Positions 7,850-17,105 of a DNA stretch of 64,000 nt are shown one piece after another. Under the pieces are notes generated by a model. It did not search any database. It was not told the DNA's origin and saw only the letters and a list, made by a program, of their open reading frames with translations. Every line of letters starts with the position of its first letter. Position 1 is the stretch's first letter. Made by a program: the position numbers and the translations under genes. This stretch comes from Spirochaetota bacterium (GTDB lineage Bacteria; Spirochaetota; UBA4802; JAFGJZ01), in assembly GCA_016934935.1 (NCBI GenBank), contig JAFGRW010000132.1, forward strand, positions 1-64,000. Reading direction: 5' to 3'.

Positions 7850-8953
7850 ATGAGAAAATACAAATTATTGGAAAATTTCATTTTTTTATGCATTATTCTG
7901 GTTCTGGTACAGACCTTTCTGGAAGATTTCAGTGTTGTTCGCAGTTGGAGTGTGGATAAACGAAATATTCTTATTATCTCTGGTTTTGTGTTCGATCTGA
8001 TTTTTTCTATCGAATTTGTTGTACGCTCAATAGCTAATGGTGTAAACAGAAAGTTTACGGACTATTTTGTAAACAGAAGGGGATGGGTTGATTTTTTAAG
8101 TTCATTCCCTCTGCTTATTTTAAATTCAGGACCTTCCCTGCTTGTTTTTCTTGCTGGTGTAAATACAGTTTCTCTGACCGGCTTTGGAATAGTGAACGCG
8201 CTTAAGGTTGTAAAGGCTATCCGGGTAACAAGAATTTTACGGCTTATCAGAATAATCAAGATCTTTGGAAAAATACACAATACAGAATCGGCGATGGCAC
8301 AACATCATACCTCTGTAATAACTACAATATCTGTTTTTTCGATAATACTGACTTTGATAATGTTTTCGGTCTTGTTTGTTAATCCATATTCGCAAATAAT
8401 GAACGATAAAGCCGAACATTACAAAAAAATAGCCGATACAATTCTAGAAACCGATCAAGATACGATCTTGACCGTAAAAGAGAACGCACGTCTTCACTTT
8501 AAAAACCAGAAAGATCTTTTACGTGTTGTTTACAATGAAGAGGATTTGATACCCTATAATGAAGAATTAGCGTCTGAATATCATAATTTCGAAGATATTT
8601 TAGTCGTAAAACATAAAAATTTCGAGTTTCACTTTTCATTATTGGGTATTCATGCCAAAACAGCTTTTCAGCAGCTTCAAAACTTTTTTATAATTATTGT
8701 GCTGGTTCTTGCCTTTAGTTTTGTTTATACTCGACATTTTGCCCAAAGTATTTCAGATGTAATGCATATAGTAAACAAAGGTTTGCGAAAAAAAGAGTAC
8801 AACCTTCAGGTTAAGATAGACGAAAGGTATGAAGATCACGCCGTTTACAGGATTGCCAGATTTTATAATGAGGCGTATTTGCCTGCAAAGATAAAGAAGG
8901 TTAATACAAAAAAAGAGTTATCGTTGAAAGATATGATGAATTTTAAGGGATAG
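7850..8953 (+). CDS. Voltage-sensor (ion-transport) domain membrane protein without visible pore
   Basis: The first ~145 residues form a four-helix voltage-sensor domain: S1 about 8-24, S2 about 41-60 with acidic E55, S3 about 78-100, and an S4 helix with basic residues at every third position (K119, K122, R125, R128, R131, R134, K137). A helix at 157-177 leads to a ~95-residue soluble loop, a further helix at 278-295 and a short cytoplasmic tail that looks HAMP-like. No selectivity-filter sequence lies between the last two helices, so this looks like a voltage-responsive sensor rather than a channel. A longer frame starts at 7766 inside the previous gene; ATG7850, 10 bases after its stop, is more likely. 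Confidence 0.65.
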   Translation: MRKYKLLENFIFLCIILVLVQTFLEDFSVVRSWSVDKRNILIISGFVFDLIFSIEFVVRSIANGVNRKFTDYFVNRRGWVDFLSSFPLLILNSGPSLLVFLAGVNTVSLTGFGIVNALKVVKAIRVTRILRLIRIIKIFGKIHNTESAMAQHHTSVITTISVFSIILTLIMFSVLFVNPYSQIMNDKAEHYKKIADTILETDQDTILTVKENARLHFKNQKDLLRVVYNEEDLIPYNEELASEYHNFEDILVVKHKNFEFHFSLLGIHAKTAFQQLQNFFIIIVLVLAFSFVYTRHFAQSISDVMHIVNKGLRKKEYNLQVKIDERYEDHAVYRIARFYNEAYLPAKIKKVNTKKELSLKDMMNFKG

Positions 8954-8997
8954 CATCTTTTAATATCTTGAGTAGAGAATTTATGTTATTAAATAAG

Positions 8998-9026
8998 ACC
9001 GGTACTTGAAGAGTACCGGTTTTTGT
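8998..9026 (+). terminator. Intrinsic terminator after the voltage-sensor gene
   Basis: Perfect 8-bp stem ACCGGTAC / GTACCGGT (8998-9005 with 9013-9020), 7-base loop, then TTTTT. It closes the operon that starts with rex. Confidence 0.88.
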
Positions 9027-9198
9027 ATCTAAATTAATTCAAAATAATAATATCAGATTTATGTATATATGGTGATTTTTAACATCTATCGTGGTATATT
9101 ATAAGGATGAGTTAATTGAAATTTTATAACAGGCAATCCAACCTGTGAAATGCTGATTTACTTTTAAGATTATTAATGCTTTATATGGAGTAGGATTC

Positions 9199-11268
9199 TT
9201 GAATAGGGTGATTAAATCTGTAATATCTCTTGTTGTTCTATTTGTGAGTTTAACCGTACATGCTCAAGAGATAATACATATTAATCAGGGACTTTATTCT
9301 TTCGGCGAAATAGATACATCCGGAAAATTAAATACAGTACAGTTTGAGGAGTACGCAAAAAAACTGGAATGGATTCCATTTTCCAATTTCAAAATGCCAA
9401 AAAAAAAGAGTTCAACTCTGTGGATCAAAACATCAGTTCCGTTAATAAACAATCACAAACAACTCGTCTATTTGCAAAGAGTCGACCATAATATACAGGT
9501 CTACTGTGACGGGAAGTTGATATACAGATTTGGAGACGAGTCCAAAATATTAACATTCTCGGGTTCCCCTCCACACAAGTTTTACCTTCCCAACGACCGT
9601 ATTTCCGAGACCGTTTATTTTAAAATAACCTCTTTGCAAAAAACCATAGGGCTCTATGGTTTTGCTGTTGCAGGAAACGAAAAAGGTATAAACAGGTATT
9701 TATCTAGATATAATTTTTATTATTATGTTCAAGGGCTGTTTACACTGTTTGCCGGATTAAGCCTTATACTGTTCTTTGTATTTTTTAAAAGAGATGCAAT
9801 ATATATTTACTTTGGGGCAGTATCAGTTTTCTTATCGGTTTTCATTTTGTTCAGATCACGGATAGTTTATCCGATTTTTGAACCTGGCTCTGAGCTGGTA
9901 TTGTATTATATCTTTACTCTTTCAGCTTATCTTTTTACTCCGTTTCTTTTTGCATACATTTCAACAATTACTCAAGTATACAGAAAAGGCCAAATTTTCA
10001 TTATAATTCTTTATTCACTTTATGCTACAGTTATGCCAATTGCGGCCTATATGGAGCTTTATCCGGTATACTTATCTTTTAAAATTTACAGTATGGCTGT
10101 TTTACCGGGAGCAGTTTTTTTTATAATGATTATTTTTAAACAGATAAAAACAGGAGATAAAGCTTTCAGGATTATGGTCTTCGGAGCGTTTGTTTTTATC
10201 TTTCTCGGGTTATTTGATCTGTTAAGTCACTTTTTTAATATCAGTGTTAAAATAAATCTAATTAACGCTGGTTTTATCGTAATGCTTGTATGTAACATAT
10301 ATATAATGGTTCAAAGATTATCAGATATTCAAAAACAGATAAAATCATTTCATAAAAATCTCGTAATCGCGTATAACAAGATTTCTTTATCCGAAAAAAA
10401 ATATAGGATCATTGTAGAGTCTTCCAATGAACTGATTTTCACTATGGATTCGGATTATCGGATACTAAGTATGAATCGTGAAATGAAAAAAAACAGCGGA
10501 TCTTTACTAAAGAACGATATCTATATTGATTCGATTCTGTATCAGGAATCGGAACAGGATGTAATGGCAAAGGATATAATCAAGGAAAGACTTGATATGA
10601 TGGTAAACAATTGCGAGCCAATATCTGTAAGAATACAGATGCATTCAAATCTTGATACAGAACCAGTTGATGCCGTTCTTAACTGTCAATTAATAAAGTT
10701 TGGTGACAAGAAAGAGATACTGGGACGCATAGTCAAGGTAACAGAGGATGTGCTTGTAAAATACTTTGAACAGGAGATGCAGGTTTACAGAATACCAAAT
10801 CTTATTTCTCTTGTTGAAGACTTGACACATAGAATAACACGTAATCTAGAAAAATTTTTGACGCAAAGAGAAATTAATATTATCAGAATCGGATTGCGTG
10901 AAGTAATAGTAAATTCCATAGAACATGGCAATCTTAACATTAGTTTTGAAGAAAAAGCGGATGCCTTGAAGAACAATAATTATTACTCTCTTCTTCTTGA
11001 AAGACAAAAAATAAAAGAGTATAAGGATACATTCGTAAATATAAAATATAAGATAACCGGAGAAAAGGCCGAATATTGGATAGAAGATACAGGAACAGGT
11101 TTTGTGCATAAAAAATACTTAAATTCTTCAAATAAAGAGGAGCTTTTTAACGGACGCGGAATAAAAATGATGCGTGAGATATTTGATATGGTTGAATATA
11201 ACGAAACTGGAAATTCTGTTTATCTGGTAAAAAAATTGCTTATAAATAATCAAAACCGGACAAATTAA
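9199..11268 (+). CDS. 7TMR-type sensor with PAS and RsbW-like ATPase domains
   Basis: A 689-residue receptor. It has a signal peptide (about 1-22), a periplasmic beta-rich region to about 160 of the 7TMR-DISM extracellular type, seven membrane helices (about 170-385), a PAS domain (about 400-520) and a C-terminal GHKL ATPase (about 545-685). The ATPase boxes are visible: REVIVNSIEHGN, IEDTGTGF and NGRGIKMMREIFD. There is no HisKA dimerisation/phosphorylation helix, so the output module is of the anti-sigma/RsbW kinase kind. The start is a TTG with GGAG upstream. No sigma or anti-sigma-antagonist partner lies nearby, so its target is unknown. Confidence 0.8.
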   Translation: MNRVIKSVISLVVLFVSLTVHAQEIIHINQGLYSFGEIDTSGKLNTVQFEEYAKKLEWIPFSNFKMPKKKSSTLWIKTSVPLINNHKQLVYLQRVDHNIQVYCDGKLIYRFGDESKILTFSGSPPHKFYLPNDRISETVYFKITSLQKTIGLYGFAVAGNEKGINRYLSRYNFYYYVQGLFTLFAGLSLILFFVFFKRDAIYIYFGAVSVFLSVFILFRSRIVYPIFEPGSELVLYYIFTLSAYLFTPFLFAYISTITQVYRKGQIFIIILYSLYATVMPIAAYMELYPVYLSFKIYSMAVLPGAVFFIMIIFKQIKTGDKAFRIMVFGAFVFIFLGLFDLLSHFFNISVKINLINAGFIVMLVCNIYIMVQRLSDIQKQIKSFHKNLVIAYNKISLSEKKYRIIVESSNELIFTMDSDYRILSMNREMKKNSGSLLKNDIYIDSILYQESEQDVMAKDIIKERLDMMVNNCEPISVRIQMHSNLDTEPVDAVLNCQLIKFGDKKEILGRIVKVTEDVLVKYFEQEMQVYRIPNLISLVEDLTHRITRNLEKFLTQREINIIRIGLREVIVNSIEHGNLNISFEEKADALKNNNYYSLLLERQKIKEYKDTFVNIKYKITGEKAEYWIEDTGTGFVHKKYLNSSNKEELFNGRGIKMMREIFDMVEYNETGNSVYLVKKLLINNQNRTN

Positions 11269-11277
11269 AATTTTGAG

Positions 11278-12471
11278 TCATCTTTTCTTAACGCGAAAAA
11301 TTATCTCATCAGTTTTAATTGATTCGGCTTTAATTTGGTAACCCATGCTGTCTGACTTGTCAAAAATTTCCTGGGCAAGTTTCTTGCTTTCTCCGGCGTA
11401 TTGAAGAGTTATTGTAAAGTAGTCTTTGACTGTTTCTACTTCGCTTACAATTATAGTTCCGTAAATATTTTGAGTTATATTATTATAAAAGAGCTCAGCT
11501 TCTTTTTTGTCTATTCCGAGAGCAGAAATTCTGATTTTACGGTTAACAGTTGTAGTAATATAAGATGAAATAATATTCTTTGTAAACTGGCCGGTCATCA
11601 TATTGCTGGCATGATCTTTTTGGCCAAAAAGGGTGTTATGAGAAAGAGCAGTTTCTATGGCCTTCTTTGCCGCGATATTGCTATTAATGTGTACTCCGGC
11701 TGCCGAGTGTGAAGCCGCTGATAAAATTCGTCCTGTGGTTGTATCGATTGCCCGGATATTAATAATGGCCGTTTTGGACTTCATGTTTGTTTTATAATCC
11801 TTTAACACTTCAGTCTGATCAGAAATCTCAACAGTTCCTGCAATAATAACATCCGCTTTTAATTCTGAGTTAATGGTTTCGGGAATACCAAGATTGCCTC
11901 TGACAAGGGCAGTCAGGTCTTTCTTGTCTTTTTCACTTAAATTTTGAAGATGTGAATTTTCAATACATTCGACACCGGAAGTCTTAAGTAATGACATGAT
12001 AATAGTATTTGTTCCTGATTCAAATGGACCGGTTTTTTCTGTATCTGTAACCTCGTCTACAATCACAGCAACTCTTGGCGACCCGTATTTGTAAAAAGTA
12101 TCGTTAATTGTTTTAATAACAGAATCCATATTTGCCCGGCCACGGATTTGTACAAAATAAAATCCATCTTTTACTGTTTCATTCTCAAGATCCCAGTCTT
12201 TTATCATTTCGCTTTCTTTGGCGGGGACAATTGCTTCGACCAGATTATATTTAATTAAAAGGGTATCAGAATTCCGGTGTTCTTTCAGAGAATCCTTGAT
12301 CACCTGATGCATGGCGTTATTAATGGCCTGCTGTTTTGCTTGATCTATGTTGTTATTAAATATAGGAGCGGAGCCGATTGCTTTTTTTGAAGAGGGACCA
12401 CCTACAATAAGGTTACCTGTACATGAAGACAAAAGTACAAGAAAAATCAATAAAAGAGCTGTTTTTTTCAT
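11278..12471 (-). CDS. Envelope lipoprotein with CsgG/FlgT-like middle region
   Basis: A lipoprotein of 397 residues with lipobox LLSSC near residue 16. The middle, from PRVAVIVDE through LKADVIIAGTVEISDQ to IIN-IRAIDTTTGRIL, has the pattern of CsgG/FlgT/TolB-N-like domains (predicted nucleotide-independent alpha/beta fold of envelope assembly proteins). An N-terminal region with repeated AINNAMHQVI is like the LPP20/FlgT N-terminal domain. It converges on the sensor gene with 9 bases between stops. In spirochaetes FlgT-like proteins can relate to flagella or outer-membrane assembly; which applies here cannot be seen. Confidence 0.55.
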   Translation of the reverse strand: MKKTALLLIFLVLLSSCTGNLIVGGPSSKKAIGSAPIFNNNIDQAKQQAINNAMHQVIKDSLKEHRNSDTLLIKYNLVEAIVPAKESEMIKDWDLENETVKDGFYFVQIRGRANMDSVIKTINDTFYKYGSPRVAVIVDEVTDTEKTGPFESGTNTIIMSLLKTSGVECIENSHLQNLSEKDKKDLTALVRGNLGIPETINSELKADVIIAGTVEISDQTEVLKDYKTNMKSKTAIINIRAIDTTTGRILSAASHSAAGVHINSNIAAKKAIETALSHNTLFGQKDHASNMMTGQFTKNIISSYITTTVNRKIRISALGIDKKEAELFYNNITQNIYGTIIVSEVETVKDYFTITLQYAGESKKLAQEIFDKSDSMGYQIKAESIKTDEIIFRVKKR

Positions 12472-12627
12472 AATATTAAGCTCCGTGAAAAAATTTTATT
12501 AAAAAATTCTGAGATAAATAAGCGCAAAATACATCTATCTAATTCTTAAACATCTAATCGGTTAAAAATGACACTAGAATTTATTTATTTTGATTAATTA
12601 ACAGAGGTAACGTTATAATAAGTGGTT

Positions 12628-13032
12628 TCAGGAATTTTGCTTTTCCAGAAGTATTTCCACGAGCTCATCTGATTTTGCCGCTATATATACCAGTGATTTA
12701 ATAAATCTTTTTGGTTCACACTCTTCAAGAAGTATTGCTTCACGTAATACCAGTGAATCGTCGATTATGGCAAAAGCTCCGTAATCAAGAGTTGCGTTAG
12801 TTTCCAGTGCATATTTAAAGAGTTCGCCGTCATCGGCCTTAAAGGTAGCGACAGAAGAGTAAAAATGAATCATGCGGTCTTCAGCTTCATCCCATGAGAG
12901 CATAACAAGAACTTCTTTTTTACGGTTATTCTCAAACTCAATAACGGTTGTGTACGAACCTTCTCCACTCTTATGAAATTCCATATTAAACTCGGCTGCG
13001 ATTGCCGCGATAAATCCGTCAAATATCTGCAT
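12628..13032 (-). CDS. YbjN / secretion-chaperone-like small protein
   Basis: A 134-residue soluble acidic protein. Strand-helix order (VIEFENNRKKEVLVMLSW, IHFYSSVATF, ELFKYALETNATLDYGAFAI, LVLREAILLEEC) fits the YbjN or type III secretion chaperone-like fold. The function is not known; such proteins bind partner proteins. It lies 33 bases downstream of the flagellin-like gene and is probably co-transcribed with it, so a chaperone role for that protein is a reasonable but untested idea. The ATG follows CAGGAG. Confidence 0.55.
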   Translation of the reverse strand: MQIFDGFIAAIAAEFNMEFHKSGEGSYTTVIEFENNRKKEVLVMLSWDEAEDRMIHFYSSVATFKADDGELFKYALETNATLDYGAFAIIDDSLVLREAILLEECEPKRFIKSLVYIAAKSDELVEILLEKQNS

Positions 13033-13065
13033 TTTTTCTCCTGTCGCTATGAGTAATAGTTTGGT

Positions 13066-13698
13066 TTAAATTAATCTGCTAACTCTTTCCGGTTGAACAT
13101 ATCCCTGTGCGGCTATGGCGGCTTTAGGGTTCGAACCTATAAGATCGGCAGTATCTGTAATGGTTTTAGCAATAGGCATATCAGAAACAGTTTGTCTGCC
13201 AATTATTTGAGAGTTAGCCGATTCAATTCGTAATGCTTGTTCTCCGAGATTTCGGGAAATATTATCCAGCTCTGTTCTCTGGGTTTTCCCTTCTGCCTGG
13301 TTTTGAGCTATCTCTGAAAGCGCGTTTATATTGTTTTTAAGTTCTGGTAATTCTCTACTTGCGATCTGTTGTGCGGCTGGAGGCGCTGTAACAGGTACGC
13401 TGTACTCCGAAAGAGAAGCGTTAACTGAACGCAATTCCTGGCCGATCTGTTCGTAAGCCGAAGGGTTATTAGTAATTGTACCCATGGCCATGTTTTGCAA
13501 ACGATGAGAAGCCGTTAATGCCCTCTGTACAATTACCTGAGCTTTCTGCATTATCATTAGCGCATTGGACATATCTCTTGTACTGACATTTTGTGCAGTT
13601 TTCTGCTGTGACGCAGCTGCTGATGGAGTTGCCGCGGAATCGGTAACTCTTGTTGAATACCCCTGCACACGGGTATTAATATCCGTATTAATCTTCAT
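13066..13698 (-). CDS. Short flagellin-like protein
   Basis: The 210-residue protein is Ala/Gln/Ser-rich with long helices and no Cys. Its C-terminus, from LDNISRNLGEQALRIESANS through SDMPIAKTITDTADLI to AAIAAQGYVQPERVSRLI, follows the flagellin C-terminal pattern (ESRIRDxDMAxE ... AMLAQANxxPxxVLxLL). The N-terminal helix (ALMIMQKAQVIVQRALTASH) is less typical. Spirochaete core flagellins are about 285 residues, so this is a shortened or derived member, or a convergent helical filament protein. A longer frame starts at 13749, but AGGGAGGGA directly before 13698 fixes the start. No other flagellar genes are nearby. Confidence 0.45.
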   Translation of the reverse strand: MKINTDINTRVQGYSTRVTDSAATPSAAASQQKTAQNVSTRDMSNALMIMQKAQVIVQRALTASHRLQNMAMGTITNNPSAYEQIGQELRSVNASLSEYSVPVTAPPAAQQIASRELPELKNNINALSEIAQNQAEGKTQRTELDNISRNLGEQALRIESANSQIIGRQTVSDMPIAKTITDTADLIGSNPKAAIAAQGYVQPERVSRLI

Positions 13699-13971
13699 GA
13701 TTCCCTCCCTTGAAAATCGCCCGAGAAAAAGATACTTCCTCAAAAACAATTGTCAATGAATTAATTCTGATTAATAATGAGTTCCGGCAATAAAACTGTT
13801 TGGGAAATCATGTTTCTATGACGTTATATCTGTAAAATGAAGCTTGTTTTTGCTGTAAAATTAGAAATTTCTTTTATAAAAAATTATAATGTTTTGCAAT
13901 ATTAGATAATTATTGTTATGTGAATAAATACTGCTTAAAAAAAACGGTGTATATAACACGGGAGATAATTT

Positions 13972-14808
13972 ATGCGATTTGTAGTTTTGACTCTATTTTA
14001 TGCGTTTATTTTATGTTTCCTTGCCTGTGATACCCTTTTTTATTATCCCAGAAAAGATCCTTCTAAAAAACCTGTACCTACACGACAAAGAGAATTTTTT
14101 GTTCAATCTCAAAGTGGAAACAAACTGCATACATTTGTCTTTGAACCTGAAGAATCAAAAGCGGTTGTTCTTTTTTTTCATGGAAACGCACGTAATGTAA
14201 CCTATCTTTACCGTACGTTTTATTTTATTTATGAGTCAGGATATACTTATATTGCTTTTGATTATAGCGGTTATGGAAAATCTGAGGGTTCACCAAGTAG
14301 GGATTCTCTCTATTTTGATGGTATTGCTTTGTTAGAATATGCTAATCAGATTTCAAAAGAGAAGAATCTGCCATTAATTGTAATAGGCCAGTCTCTAGGT
14401 GGAGCTGTTTTGGCTGGAAGCCTGAAAGGGTTCAGGGATTTGGATGATATTGATCTTATTCATTTTGATTGCACTTTCCCGTCTTACAGAGAGGTTGCCG
14501 ATTATCATGGAAAAAAATATACCTTGATTCCTATAGGATCCCTGTTAATAACTGATACTCATGATCCACAGTTAACATACCCCAGGTTAAAAGAGAGTCA
14601 GGTACTTGTTTCGCATTGCAGACAGGATAAAACAGTCCCCTATTATTTGGGAGAGAAAATATTTTCAATGATTCCATCTGAAAAAAAAGAATTTTGGTCT
14701 TTTGATTGCAAACATTCGGCTGCTTTTTGGAAAGAACCAAATAGAAACAAGTTGCTTGAATATTACGATCAAATTTCTTTACAATCGAAAGTTACAGATA
14801 ATTTTTAA
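13972..14808 (+). CDS. Lipoprotein alpha/beta-hydrolase
   Basis: A 278-residue serine hydrolase anchored by a lipid: signal peptide with lipobox FLACD (Cys about 19). The hydrolase core shows the oxyanion region FFHGNARN, the DYSGYGKSEG strand, nucleophile elbow GQSLGG (about 143-148), an acid in HCRQDKTVPY and the His in DCKHSAAF. It resembles the BEM46/YfhR group of predicted lipases or esterases. The substrate is unknown. A GGGAG lies 8 bases before the ATG. It is a lone plus-strand gene between minus-strand genes. Confidence 0.75.
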   Translation: MRFVVLTLFYAFILCFLACDTLFYYPRKDPSKKPVPTRQREFFVQSQSGNKLHTFVFEPEESKAVVLFFHGNARNVTYLYRTFYFIYESGYTYIAFDYSGYGKSEGSPSRDSLYFDGIALLEYANQISKEKNLPLIVIGQSLGGAVLAGSLKGFRDLDDIDLIHFDCTFPSYREVADYHGKKYTLIPIGSLLITDTHDPQLTYPRLKESQVLVSHCRQDKTVPYYLGEKIFSMIPSEKKEFWSFDCKHSAAFWKEPNRNKLLEYYDQISLQSKVTDNF

Positions 14809-14891
14809 AGATGCAGAGATTTTTAATTATAATTTGAAACTAACAAATTGTGTTATCAGATTATAAGTGAAAAGTCTTCGATATTCATTAA

Positions 14892-16478
14892 TCAAAAATG
14901 CCATGATAATCCAGCCGATATATATAAAAGATGATTTGTGTTATCCTTTTCATGGTTAAAATTTTGTATATAGCTGTACATCGCAGTAGTTTCAATGGAT
15001 TTAGTGGAATCCAGAAATATTGAAGAGGTCATGTCTATTGAACTCCACTGCTCGACTGTACCAGAGGGTCTTGCCTGCCATTTTTCAGCGTTTTCGTAAG
15101 GCATAGTACCGTCTTCAAGCGGTGAAAATTTTATTTCACCTTTTGAAAGATGTGATAATGTTACATCTATCATGGTATTGTTCCCAGAAATGTATGTGTA
15201 AATAATGGAAAATTGTTCACAATCTCCACCGTAACTGTATCCTAAAGGAATATCATAATTAAACTGATTGCGGTATTGGCGTTGATACATTGTTAGATAT
15301 GGAACATTGTCTGAATAGGTCCATGTATCGATATGGGTTAGTTCAAAAGCAATTCTGTGAAAGGAGGAGCTTTTTGTTGGTAAAATGTACCAGTAACCAA
15401 TTTGAGCGCCTAATGCCGTTGGGTCTTCGTTTCTTTCACCTGTAACTTCTATCTCGTTAATTAATAACTCAGAAAACAGGAAATGATTAGGTGATGGAAC
15501 AAAACTGGCATCAATACTGAAGGTATAGCTGTGAAAGTCGGGATCGTATGTATCATGATAAATACCAAGAGGATTTATCTGGTTAAGATCAGGAAACTTA
15601 CCTCCAATCAGGTTCATTTCTCCTATTCCAAAAGAAAACTTGTCAAAGGGGCTTACTTCAACTCTGTGAAAAACGAACATTTTGGAGTTATCAGAAATTT
15701 TTGACTGTTTATGACGATTATTGTACGCTGTACCCCAGGTTTTTTCATAATCTGTGTAATCGGATCTTCTATCCTGAATAAAATCTTCTTCCTTATTTAA
15801 CTGATGATTTGAAGATCCCAGCATAAAATAGAATTTAAATTTATTTGAATAAAGATTTAACTGTATCTGATCATAGTACGGAGCCTTGCCATTTTGAAAA
15901 GTATTACCTATTAAACCATGACCGATTCCTCCGCGAAATCTTCCAATTGTTAAACTAAAATGATTCTTGGCATATGATATATATCCTTCATCAGGGGAGT
16001 CTGCGGGACTGTAAAAATCCGGGTTTAAAGGATGGTGGGCGTTCCAGCCGTCAGCAATACTTTTGGCTGAAGAACTCAGACCATAGGTGAATTTTAAATA
16101 AAGTGATTCCTCGTATTCTATATCCGCTTTAATTCTAAGCGCGTCAATTGACTTATCATGAAGATAGACCATCTGCAAGGGATAAGTTTTTTCGTAAGAA
16201 GCAAACGGGCTGAAAAAACCTGAGGCGTAGGGAGTTAACGTAAAATCCACACCTGAATTGAAGCCTTTGTTTTCATTAATCGGAGTAGCTGACAGACGAT
16301 TAGAAAATTCTCTTCGGGTTATTGCGTTACAGCTTCCCGATGCAGCTTTGCCCGAACCGATATTTTTAAATTCTGCTTTACGGTACTCGGCAGAATTTTT
16401 GTAAATGATTTCTGCGCCGTTTGAGAAAGATTGAAATGAAATGAAAAATATAATAAATACAGATAGAACTATTTTCAT
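14892..16478 (-). CDS. Outer-membrane beta-barrel protein, Wzi/capsule-assembly-like
   Basis: A 528-residue secreted protein with an N-terminal signal peptide (about 1-22) and many amphipathic strands alternating with aromatic residues. It ends in LLYISAGLSWHF, a C-terminal strand with terminal Phe as in outer-membrane barrels recognised by BamA. The layout (ITIGRFRGGIGHG-like strand, INPLGIYHD, FHRIAFELTHIDTW, YQRQYRNQFNYDIPLGY) resembles the Wzi-type capsule assembly protein family. The start overlaps the stop of the preceding lipoprotein by four bases (ATGA), so the two are translationally coupled. Family assignment is tentative. Confidence 0.6.
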   Translation of the reverse strand: MKIVLSVFIIFFISFQSFSNGAEIIYKNSAEYRKAEFKNIGSGKAASGSCNAITRREFSNRLSATPINENKGFNSGVDFTLTPYASGFFSPFASYEKTYPLQMVYLHDKSIDALRIKADIEYEESLYLKFTYGLSSSAKSIADGWNAHHPLNPDFYSPADSPDEGYISYAKNHFSLTIGRFRGGIGHGLIGNTFQNGKAPYYDQIQLNLYSNKFKFYFMLGSSNHQLNKEEDFIQDRRSDYTDYEKTWGTAYNNRHKQSKISDNSKMFVFHRVEVSPFDKFSFGIGEMNLIGGKFPDLNQINPLGIYHDTYDPDFHSYTFSIDASFVPSPNHFLFSELLINEIEVTGERNEDPTALGAQIGYWYILPTKSSSFHRIAFELTHIDTWTYSDNVPYLTMYQRQYRNQFNYDIPLGYSYGGDCEQFSIIYTYISGNNTMIDVTLSHLSKGEIKFSPLEDGTMPYENAEKWQARPSGTVEQWSSIDMTSSIFLDSTKSIETTAMYSYIQNFNHEKDNTNHLLYISAGLSWHF

Positions 16479-16888
16479 GGGGCAACCTTTTCAGTAATTT
16501 TAAACATGCATGAGCCACTATCATCATAAGTGTTCCATATCTCTATCAGGTATTTTTCATCGGGTGATAGTGATATTTCGATTGTTTCATCTTCAAGATA
16601 AAGGTTTTTGCTGACGGCGATAACAATCTGGTCAGAAAACAGTTCGGTATCGCAATATATTCCAAGAGTCAGATCAAAATCTGTACTCATGTCGTAAGCA
16701 GAAAGTGTATAGAGAGCCTCTTTGGGGGGTGAAAAGATAAAAAATGCGCCTGTATGAGCCTCTACCTCAATCATCTCTTCTGAAGAAACAGACACAGGTT
16801 CTGCTTCAAAGTCAGGAGGAGGAGGTATTGACTCACATGAAAAAAAGAGTAAATGAAATATAACAAGAAAGATTGAGAATTTATTCAT
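16475..16888 (-). CDS. Small lipoprotein coupled to the beta-barrel gene
   Basis: A 137-residue lipoprotein: hydrophobic signal with lipobox FFSC (Cys about 18) and a proline-rich stretch after it (SIPPPPDFEAEP). The rest is predicted beta sandwich (FFIFSPPKEALYTLSAYDM; YLIEIWNTYDDSGSCMFKI) like small pre-peptidase C-terminal domains that bind glycans or peptides. Its stop overlaps the start of the barrel gene, so they probably act together at the outer membrane. No recognised family. Confidence 0.55.
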   Translation of the reverse strand: MNKFSIFLVIFHLLFFSCESIPPPPDFEAEPVSVSSEEMIEVEAHTGAFFIFSPPKEALYTLSAYDMSTDFDLTLGIYCDTELFSDQIVIAVSKNLYLEDETIEISLSPDEKYLIEIWNTYDDSGSCMFKITEKVAP

Positions 16889-16929
16889 AATAACCTAATG
16901 GCAACCTCTAAAAAATAAAGTTTTCAATA

Positions 16930-17006
16930 AGGAACTTGCGGAAAATTCCTTTAGAATAGGCACATAAACCAGGTCACATTCTGGAACATTGTTATTTTTC
17001 GAAGTT
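16930..17006 (+). repeat. Dispersed intergenic element, tail-only copy
   Basis: Begins AGGAACTTGCGG and ends CGAAGTT, 77 bases. It aligns along its length with 41392-41467 (about 70 percent identity by eye, one gap) and more weakly with the reverse complement of 62113-62186. The ends are imperfect inverted repeats. The hairpin that precedes this tail in the other two copies is missing here. Confidence 0.55.
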
Positions 17007-17105
17007 CCCTAATGATATATGGATTTATATAACCTGAAAAGATGTTATCAGTTTTAATAACAGATAAAATAATACTAATATAAACAATTTGAAAGTTACT
17101 ACTTT

